A stretch of DNA of 64,000 nt from contig JAQGEQ010000301.1 in NCBI GenBank assembly GCA_034620365.1, positions 124,001 through 188,000 on the forward strand. The letters are read 5' to 3'. The translations under genes were made by a program, and so were the position numbers. Source of the stretch: Pegea sp. RAD2-039. Taxonomy: Eukaryota; Chordata; Thaliacea; Salpida; Salpidae. The notes beneath the pieces are model-generated. The model was not told the DNA's origin, ran no database searches, and worked only from the letters and a program-made list of their open reading frames with translations. Shown here one piece after another: positions 57,997-64,000 of the stretch; positions within the stretch are counted from its first letter, which is position 1, and the number at the start of each line of letters is the position of its first letter.

Positions 57997-59160
57997 AGAT
58001 AATCTTCCAATTTTTTGTGTCTCAATTTGATTTTACATCAAAATTTTTTACCATCTTTTAGATAAATGAGTTTTTCTGGTTGTCTTTGAATTTGGAAATA
58101 TTTGCATTTAGCAAATTTGTTGACTCTTTAGTTAGTTTGAAGTCAAAATTTCACTTTTTACGAAAACTGAAAAATTTATAAGTTTTGATTCAATTGAATT
58201 TGAAAAAAATCTTCTCAAAATAGCAGATCTTTATATAAAGTCTTTATAAGTAAACAACAATTTCTTTTATGATACTAACAAAATTAAAATTAAAAAAAGA
58301 AATTACTTTTTCCCTAAATATGAAAATCACTGAAATTAGAAGTTGAGCTGTTAGTTGAATCCTACAACAGATCACAAGTTCTAATTCTACAATCTTGTCG
58401 ATTTTATAAACTTCAAAATGAGTTTAATAGAGACCTTCTATAGTGACATATATGATGTGATGTTAAAGTGAAATTAAAAAGCTAAAAGTCTTTAATAAAA
58501 CCTCTCATGTGTTCCACAGAGATTTTTGAGAAGTTTGTAGTGCTTATCAACAGTTATTTGAGATTTGATAATAGCAATAAATGATTTAATAAATAAATGA
58601 TATTTGTAGTTAGTTGTTGACAAGCAAAATTCTGTTTTGTTAATTTAAATAAAATCGCATGATTTCAACGTACAAAGTTCATTTAATGTTTGTGTTTGAC
58701 AAAAAACATAAGTTCAAGTAATGTTTGTAAAAAATAAATCAAATTTAAACTAATCTCTTTATTTTTAGCTCATTTTTCATTTGTTTGGTCAGCAACAAAA
58801 TATTTGTTGTTTTGATTTTCCGACTTTTGGACCCTTTTACACCAGTATAAATACTTGAGAATTTCAGAAAACCTTTAGTATACGAGAGGATGAATAACAA
58901 GTTCGCTGGAAGAGGTAGTTCTCTTCAAAGAGATTAAAGTTTAGAGATTAAACAGCTTGATTGAAAAACTGGTATCTGAGCTACAAAGACATCAGATATT
59001 TTATCTTTAAATTTTTTAATTTCATGAATAAAAGTAAACTTACTTTTTGTTAGATTTAAAATAATCAATTACTTTTACAAGCAAAAGATTCGTTGAGAGA
59101 TTTTTATTTAATAATTTAAAAGTCAAAACTTTAATTTCTATGATTTAGATTTTAATCAAA
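57997..59160. other. AT-rich intergenic DNA
   Basis: Contains the 3' UTR of the C9orf78-like gene and the upstream region of the small secreted-protein gene. No further gene was recognised. Confidence 0.5.
58846..58853 (+). promoter_or_regulatory. TATA box of the small secreted-protein gene
   Basis: TATAAATA lies about 310 nt upstream of the ATG. A start about 30 nt downstream would give a short first non-coding exon ending GCTGGAAGAG|GTAGTT near 58911, spliced to TTCTATGATTTAG, which ends about 13 nt before the ATG. This is a model, not proven. Confidence 0.35.
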
Positions 59161-59584
59161 ATGAAAGTTGAAATTTTCTGTCTTTTGTTGGTGGTGGTCG
59201 CAGTTTGTATTGAAGCAGTTCCGGTTGAATGTAAGTCACAAAGATTTCCTATTTCTAAACTAATTTGACTCAAAATAAAAGTTTTAAAAATTTCATGAAT
59301 TTGAAATAAATTAAAGAAATTTCAAATTTAGCCGCAGAAGCTTCTCAAGAAGTGGAATCGAACTTTTGGCAAAGCTTTAGCTTCAATAATATCCTAGAAA
59401 AGTCCCAAGATATTGTGTAAGTGAAAAAATACAAAATATTTTGTAACAATGATTTGAAATATGAACTTTTTTAAGAGCGAAAGTTCGTGACGTTGCTGAC
59501 AAGTATGGACCTGGATTGAAAGATAAGGCTGCAGACGCCTTTCTTTATTTAAAAGATATTTACAACGAATTTAGATCTGATTAA
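59161..59584 (+). CDS. small secreted helical protein, unknown family
   Basis: Three exons join in frame (59161-59230, 59332-59416, 59476-59584) with clean GTAAGT/GTAAGTG donors and AAATTTAG/TTTTTTAAG acceptors, giving 87 aa. Residues 1-19 are an obvious signal peptide (MKVEIFCLLLVVVAVCIEA), probably cleaved near VCIEA/VPVE. The mature part of about 68 residues has no cysteine. It starts acidic and continues FWQSFSFNNILEKSQDIV and KVRDVADKYGPGLKDKAADA, a pattern expected for amphipathic helices, and ends FRSD. I do not recognise the family. Size and build would fit a secreted antimicrobial, lipid-binding or gland peptide, but that is guesswork. A poly(A) signal AATAAA lies at 59588-59593, 4 nt after the stop, so the 3' UTR should be very short. 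Confidence 0.77.
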
Positions 59585-59587
59585 TTA

Positions 59588-59593
59588 AATAAA
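59588..59593 (+). terminator. poly(A) signal AATAAA
   Basis: Canonical AATAAA just after the TAA of the small secreted-protein gene. It is the only such hexamer immediately after the stop. Confidence 0.5.
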
Positions 59594-59853
59594 ATATCAA
59601 TAATTTCACCTTCTGTGTATTGTTTGCAGTTGATGATAAAGTTATCAACTATTTTTAATGATAAATTTAGAAACTTTGGTCTCCATCAAGATAATCAAAT
59701 AATATTTCAAAATAATTTATTTGTTTTTATCCTAAATCAAATTATTAGTTGCTTTTGCCATTTTTACAAAATGTTTTTTGACAAGTTGCATTTGTTAGAG
59801 GCAGTTCTACAACAATATTTATTTATTTATTTATTACAATAAATGTGAAGGAG

Positions 59854-59872
59854 GGTGCCTAAAAAGAGCACC
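59854..59872 (-). other. LINE 3'-end stem-loop
   Basis: In element orientation GGTGC pairs with GCACC around the loop TCTTTTTAG; the flanking GAG and CTC extend the stem past one bulged A. It sits just before the TAAA-repeat tail, the place expected of an RT recognition hairpin. Confidence 0.5.
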
Positions 59873-59979
59873 TCTCGCTAACACACACTCTCACAAATTA
59901 GATCTATTTGACGTGTAAACGAAAAAGCATATGACAATGAAGAATTGCACAGAATCATAGTATTGTAAAAGAGAAAAAT

Positions 59980-62919
59980 TCACAGTCTAGAAATGGCAAT
60001 GTTGGCGATATTATAGCAATTCAGCTTTTTCTTGAACAGCATAAGTGATTTTGACATGACAATCTCTGATGGCAGATTGTTCCATGTACTGATTGTGCGG
60101 TATGAGAAAAAACTTAATCTGGTTAACGTAGCTGGTGGAGTGGGCTTATTAAGATGTAATTTATGTCTTCTAAGTTGATATAACTTGAGGGAGGGACTAA
60201 TGGAGAAAAAGTCATCAAACTGAAGATCAATTAGGTTGTGAATAATTTTAAAAATCAGAATAAGGTCGTATTTAATTCTTCGGATTTCCAAAGTATCTAG
60301 ATTGAAGAAGCTGAGACGATGCTTATAACTCTCGTATTTGATATTACGTTTCCTGCAAACCAATCTCGTAAATGTTGCCTGAACAGATTCGATTTTTCTG
60401 ATATCACCAACTTGATATGGCATCCATGCACTGATATTGTATTCAAGAATAGGGCGTATGTACAGTTTGAAAAGGTTGACGAAAAACCATGGATCTTTAG
60501 AATTAAAAGTCTTTATGATGAGGTGGACAAGCTTGATAGATTTTCCAAAGATTCTGGAAACATAACTGTGCCATTTGAAGTCAGATGTCAGAGTAATGCC
60601 GAGGTCTATGACTGAGGATACTCGTTCAAGAATAGATCCATTGATGTAGTATTGGTTGCTGAAGTTGGCAGCTGGCTTACGGGAGAATATTATAACTTCA
60701 GACTTTGTTGGCTGGATTTTAAGTTGCCAATTCGCAGACCAGTTTTCTACAATGTTTAGTGCAGTTTGGAGTTTTGAGTGAGAACCAGATAATAGCTTGA
60801 TGTCATCTGCATACACAAACACACTGACATTGTCTACTGTTATTAGTCTTCTGATGAGGTCTTCAATGAAAATCAAAAAGAGAAGTGGACCCAGAACGGA
60901 ACCCTGAGGAACACCGCTGGTGACTTTACTAGGAGTAGATAAAGATCTTTCTACACGGGTTCGTTGGGTTCTACCTGATAAGAAATCTTCAATCCATTTT
61001 AAGATAGAGTTGCTGATTTTTATGTTTTTCAATACAGTAATGAGCTTGTTGTGTGGAACAGAATCAAACGCTTTAGCAAAATCAAGGCATATGATGTCAC
61101 ATGGAGTATTACTTTCGTAATGAGCTGTAAGCTCATTGAAAAAAGTGAGATGTTGAGTCAAAGAAGATCTTTGCTTAACAAAGCCATGCTGGACATCAGA
61201 TATTAGATGATGCTCCGTCAAATGGCTAGTTATATGGTTGTGAATGATATGTTCTTGAGTTCTGCAAATAACCGAAGTCAGCGAAACTGGTCTGTAGTTA
61301 AGTGCAGTGTTTCTGGGACCCTTCTTATAAATTGGAGTAATAATAGCATTCTTCCAAATTTTTGGAAGTCTTCCCCGCTTAAGAGTCATGTTAAAGAGTA
61401 GCGATAAGGGTAGCGCTAAAGAAGAAGTACTTTTTCTTAAAAACAAAGCTGGGATTTGATCTGGGGTGTTGGAAACTGTTGATTTTAGAGAAGAAATAGC
61501 CTTAGATACTATATCAACTGTTATGTCTAGATCTACCATCTCAGAGATATTTGAAAGGATATTGGAGTAGGAAATAGTAGGAGTATTGCCATCATCGGTT
61601 ATAAAAACCTTTTCAAATTGTTTGTTTAGCAATTCAGCTTTATTCTTTGGTTCCATCACCAGCTGATTGGCGTTATCAAGCAAGGGAGGTAGATGAGATC
61701 TCGCCTTAAGCTTGTGATTAATGAAGCCAAAAAACGTTTTCTTGCTAGGTGAAGATAAGATTGCACTTTCTTTTCCTAAATAGAGGCTATAAACTGATTT
61801 CTTGTAGACTAGACAAAGATCTTTGTATAGAGGTTTGATGGAAGGATCTGCTTTAGTTTGTTTGTATAAGAGGTTTTTCAAATGCTGTAAATTCCTTAAA
61901 TATCTTGGCAAGTGTGGTTTTTTGTTGACTCTATATAAAGGTATGAACTTTTTAATTGACTCATTAACAATGTTAGTAAACCTTGAGTAGATATCATTGA
62001 TGTCTTCGGAAGAGTTGAAAACAGAAGTCCAGTCAACACCTGATAAAAACTTGTTTATACTATTATAATTTCCACGATAAAAGTTCCGTATGCTTGGAGT
62101 TTTAACGTTCATAGAAAAAGTTTGTTGGAGCTTGAATTCAATCATGTTGTGATCGCATGTCAGAGCAAAAGGTTCATTTTGACCAACGTAGATAACGTTA
62201 TCAGGTTTTGATGTGATGAGAAGATCCAAAGTATTACCACTAACTTGGGTTGGAAAAGTAACCATCTGAGATAGATTATTGGCATCAAGGAAGTTTACAA
62301 AGACATGACTCAGATTAGCTAAATTAGTTTTGTCTCTATTCAAATTAAACATTTTTCCATTGAATGCTAAATTTGGGTTATTCCAATCAATTCTACTAAA
62401 ATTAAAATCCCCGAGAATATACATCTCAGGACAAACAAGGCTTTTCAGAACCTTCAATAAGGCCTTAATAGTAACCTCATCGTTAACTTTAGACGGTGGT
62501 AGGTAGGTACATATAAAGCGGGAAAACTTAGACTTTGAGTAATGAAAATTGAAAGCAATAATCTCAAATCCTGGGCAATCAATGGTATTTATCTTAATTC
62601 TTGAAATCATGGGTGCCAGTGATGTTTTATAGATTACACAAACACCGCCGCCTCTATCAAACAGTCTATCACAGCGCAAAGCACGAAAAAGATCACTGTC
62701 ATCCAGAAAGGAGTCAGGATAAAAGGGTTTCAACCAAGTTTCGGTAATGAAAACAAATGTAAAATCTTGAGAAAGCAAAAGAGCTTTCAATTCGAAAATT
62801 TTGTTGACAATTGACCGTGCGTTGAAAAACATACCTAATATAAAAGAAAAATTGTCTTTTTGACACTTGTAAGATTTGGTGGTAGGTTTCTGTGTACTGT
62901 TATCTTGGGCTGGAAGCAT
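59980..62919 (-). CDS. LINE ORF2: APE-type endonuclease + reverse transcriptase
   Basis: Encodes the nicking endonuclease and the reverse transcriptase for target-primed reverse transcription. From the ATG at 62919 the protein has 979 aa; the frame is open for 34 further codons upstream without another ATG. Endonuclease motifs: NARS at 33-36, ITETWL at 58-63, GDFN at 170-173, LDLLITS near 231 and the catalytic DH pair (CDHNMIEF) at 256-257. RT motifs: LNYRPVSLTSV near 540, QHGFVKQRSS near 577, LDFAKAFDSVPH near 612, SGVPQGSVLGP near 668 and the active-site FVYADD at 701-706. A C-terminal region with LRRHKLHL follows, and no RNase H domain is visible. Domain order and motif style fit the CR1/L2/Jockey group; I cannot choose the clade from sequence alone. 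No stop or frameshift interrupts it, so the copy is young or still functional. Confidence 0.96.
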   Translation of the reverse strand: MLPAQDNSTQKPTTKSYKCQKDNFSFILGMFFNARSIVNKIFELKALLLSQDFTFVFITETWLKPFYPDSFLDDSDLFRALRCDRLFDRGGGVCVIYKTSLAPMISRIKINTIDCPGFEIIAFNFHYSKSKFSRFICTYLPPSKVNDEVTIKALLKVLKSLVCPEMYILGDFNFSRIDWNNPNLAFNGKMFNLNRDKTNLANLSHVFVNFLDANNLSQMVTFPTQVSGNTLDLLITSKPDNVIYVGQNEPFALTCDHNMIEFKLQQTFSMNVKTPSIRNFYRGNYNSINKFLSGVDWTSVFNSSEDINDIYSRFTNIVNESIKKFIPLYRVNKKPHLPRYLRNLQHLKNLLYKQTKADPSIKPLYKDLCLVYKKSVYSLYLGKESAILSSPSKKTFFGFINHKLKARSHLPPLLDNANQLVMEPKNKAELLNKQFEKVFITDDGNTPTISYSNILSNISEMVDLDITVDIVSKAISSLKSTVSNTPDQIPALFLRKSTSSLALPLSLLFNMTLKRGRLPKIWKNAIITPIYKKGPRNTALNYRPVSLTSVICRTQEHIIHNHITSHLTEHHLISDVQHGFVKQRSSLTQHLTFFNELTAHYESNTPCDIICLDFAKAFDSVPHNKLITVLKNIKISNSILKWIEDFLSGRTQRTRVERSLSTPSKVTSGVPQGSVLGPLLFLIFIEDLIRRLITVDNVSVFVYADDIKLLSGSHSKLQTALNIVENWSANWQLKIQPTKSEVIIFSRKPAANFSNQYYINGSILERVSSVIDLGITLTSDFKWHSYVSRIFGKSIKLVHLIIKTFNSKDPWFFVNLFKLYIRPILEYNISAWMPYQVGDIRKIESVQATFTRLVCRKRNIKYESYKHRLSFFNLDTLEIRRIKYDLILIFKIIHNLIDLQFDDFFSISPSLKLYQLRRHKLHLNKPTPPATLTRLSFFSYRTISTWNNLPSEIVMSKSLMLFKKKLNCYNIANIAISRL

Positions 62920-63021
62920 AGTATTAATAATTTTGTGCGAAGAGAGGTTGAATAAGGGTGATGTGGGTCCAGTGGTTATTTTGCACTTCCATTTTTTGAA
63001 ATATAAACACTTTAATAACAA

Positions 63022-63788
63022 GTAAGTAAATTTAAAACGTTATTAGACGAACTACAAACTCTATAATAAAACTAATAATTTGCTAGAAGTCAAATTCAAA
63101 GTGAAGTTTATTAACAGTTTAAGCGACATTTTGAATTTATTACAAACGTTTTTAGATAGTTTGATTTTGTAGTTTATATGAATACAAATTTGGCTTTTAA
63201 GTCTACTAAATAACTTAAAAAATTTCAATATTTTCACAAAAAGTTAGAATAACAATTTTCAAATGATTGACAAGATTGGGTTGTATTTAAACTATTCAAG
63301 CTAAAAAAAAACATTTCTGTTTCAAGAGCGTTTCCTGTATTGCTTGAAAATTTTCTAAACCACATGATAAATTTAATAGAGCAATTCAACTAGCTTGAAA
63401 ACTTGACAAATATCTGCAGAAAGCAGTTTTTCTAACAACATAATGTCTTATCTTATCTAGAATATCTTTGTTTTACGACAAACTATGTTTATGATCGATT
63501 AAACTATCAACTAGTATTCTGCACTCCTATTTTAGATAATACTTTTTCACAGAAGCAACGATTTCTTTTGTCAATTGTAAACTTCTGATAAATAGATGTT
63601 AAAATAACAAACCATATTTTCATTACAATTACTGCTGGTTTATTATACAATGTAAGCTACTGCCTCAGTGGTTTAAAAATATGAAAAAAAACTTTTTTAT
63701 TAAAAGTATTTTAAAGAATGTACAAAACTGAAATGGTTTGAAATATGCTATTTAAGTAATTACATTAAAATGGTAATTTGATGAATCA
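63022..63788. other. AT-rich DNA between LINE and PLAC8-family gene
   Basis: Nothing recognised apart from the expected 3' UTR of the gene to the right. No ORF1-like coding sequence is present next to the LINE. Confidence 0.5.
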
Positions 63789-64000
63789 TTAGCAGCAAGT
63801 ATTTGAAGGATATCCGAGATTATCCATCTCACGTGACATCTGACAAATAGTACACCAGAAGCAACAGGTCAAGTCACAACAATCTCCCATAATAGAACCC
63901 TACAGACACAAATCATTTACTAATTACCAGATTTATGATAAAAGCTTCCTAAGAAAGATTAATTTTAATAAGAAGCAACTTACTAGGCACAGCTGAATTT
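63789..64000 (-). CDS. PLAC8-family Cys-rich protein, last exons (partial)
   Basis: Only the 3' end is in the window. The last exon, 63789-63899 (acceptor TTTGTGTCTGTAG), encodes GSIMGDCCDLTCCFWCTICQ followed by MSREMDNLGY and ends in CC before TAA at 63789-63791. The preceding exon is cut by the window edge (63984-64000, donor CTA|GTAAGT); the 84-bp intron between keeps frame and adds IQLCL. The spacing GS..GD-CC....CC..C.ICQM.RE is the C-terminal half of the PLAC8/FCR domain (compare CC..C.LCQ..R in PLAC8 proteins). The family comprises small cysteine-rich proteins, often membrane-associated, linked to cell-size control and metal tolerance. The N-terminal half with the CLACQ-type motif should lie to the right of the window. 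Domain match is by eye over about 35 residues, so moderately sure. Confidence 0.72.

Larger units (their letters stand above)
59815..63021 (-). mobile_element. non-LTR retrotransposon (LINE), 5'-truncated or lacking ORF1
   Basis: The element runs on the minus strand, from an unclear 5' end near 63021 to a 3' tail of (TAAA)n at about 59815-59836. It contains one long ORF with endonuclease and reverse transcriptase, then a 3' UTR of about 150 bp. Near the 3' end (59854-59872) a stem-loop GGTGC..GCACC, extended by GAG/CTC with one bulged base, precedes the tail by 17 bp. Such 3' hairpins followed by short tandem repeats are typical of LINEs whose RT recognises the RNA 3' end (L2/CR1-like elements). 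No ORF1 was found upstream, and I could not match target-site duplications. The tail lies 230 bp beyond the small secreted-protein gene, in convergent orientation. Confidence 0.9.

Noticed and set aside
60319-61401. Short plus-strand open frames within the LINE region
   Set aside because: They are antisense shadows of the intact endonuclease/RT frame on the minus strand.
1-64000. CRISPR array, bacterial operons, insertion sequences or phage genes
   Set aside because: The tandem arrays have no unique spacers, and gene structure, introns and protein families are animal. Nothing prokaryotic or viral was recognised apart from the cellular LINE.

Overview
This is a strongly AT-rich stretch of a metazoan nuclear genome. 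The evidence is several intron-containing genes with clear animal orthologues: a SoxE transcription factor with the SoxE-type HMG-box intron positions, DNAJC1, ZDHHC6, PNPO, the C9orf78/TLS1 splicing factor and a PLAC8-family gene. There is also an EN+RT non-LTR retrotransposon. Introns are mostly 45-60 nt with GT..AG ends, and intergenic DNA is long and A/T-homopolymer-rich, which suggests a protostome invertebrate. I cannot name the phylum from the sequence.

Layout. Positions 1-11.8 kb have no confident gene, but hold two adjacent GC-richer minisatellites near 8.2-8.84 kb. From 11.78 to 15.56 kb lies SoxE on the minus strand (3 coding exons, 813 aa). About 11 kb without a recognisable gene follow. 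From 26.9 to 29.95 kb is a roughly 3 kb array of a 12-bp unit with almost no G on the plus strand. From 31.4 to 32.3 kb is a two-exon gene for an unrecognised protein with two membrane segments (minus). From 32.3 to 45.8 kb is mostly empty AT-rich DNA with one possible orphan exon at 34.5 kb.

From 45.86 to 54.28 kb three minus-strand genes follow one another: PNPO, then ZDHHC6 only 134 bp downstream, then DNAJC1 about 0.5 kb further. ZDHHC6 and DNAJC1 have splice-acceptor-like sequences just upstream of their ATGs, so an operon-like, possibly trans-spliced arrangement is worth testing. DNAJC1 was reconstructed from 13 small exons, all of which keep frame. Two of its introns are swollen by tandem repeats. 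Intron 5 is 3,434 bp and consists of 155 copies of a 22-bp unit that starts exactly at the 5' splice site. Intron 10 carries a 17-bp array that is inverted-complementary to the preceding exon.

From 55.0 to 55.45 kb is a GC-richer island bounded by an 11-bp direct repeat. From 56.57 to 58.0 kb is the C9orf78/TLS1 homologue (8 exons, plus). From 59.16 to 59.58 kb is a small secreted-protein gene (3 exons, plus). From 59.8 to 63.0 kb is a non-LTR retrotransposon (minus) with intact endonuclease and reverse transcriptase motifs. The right edge carries the last exons of a PLAC8-family cysteine-rich gene (minus) that continues beyond the window.

The conserved genes are housekeeping functions: vitamin B6 metabolism, ER palmitoylation, ER co-chaperone and splicing. 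SoxE is a developmental regulator sitting in a large gene-poor domain. The most unusual feature is how extensively minisatellites have colonised introns and intergenic DNA, above all the DNAJC1 intron whose repeat unit contains the splice donor.
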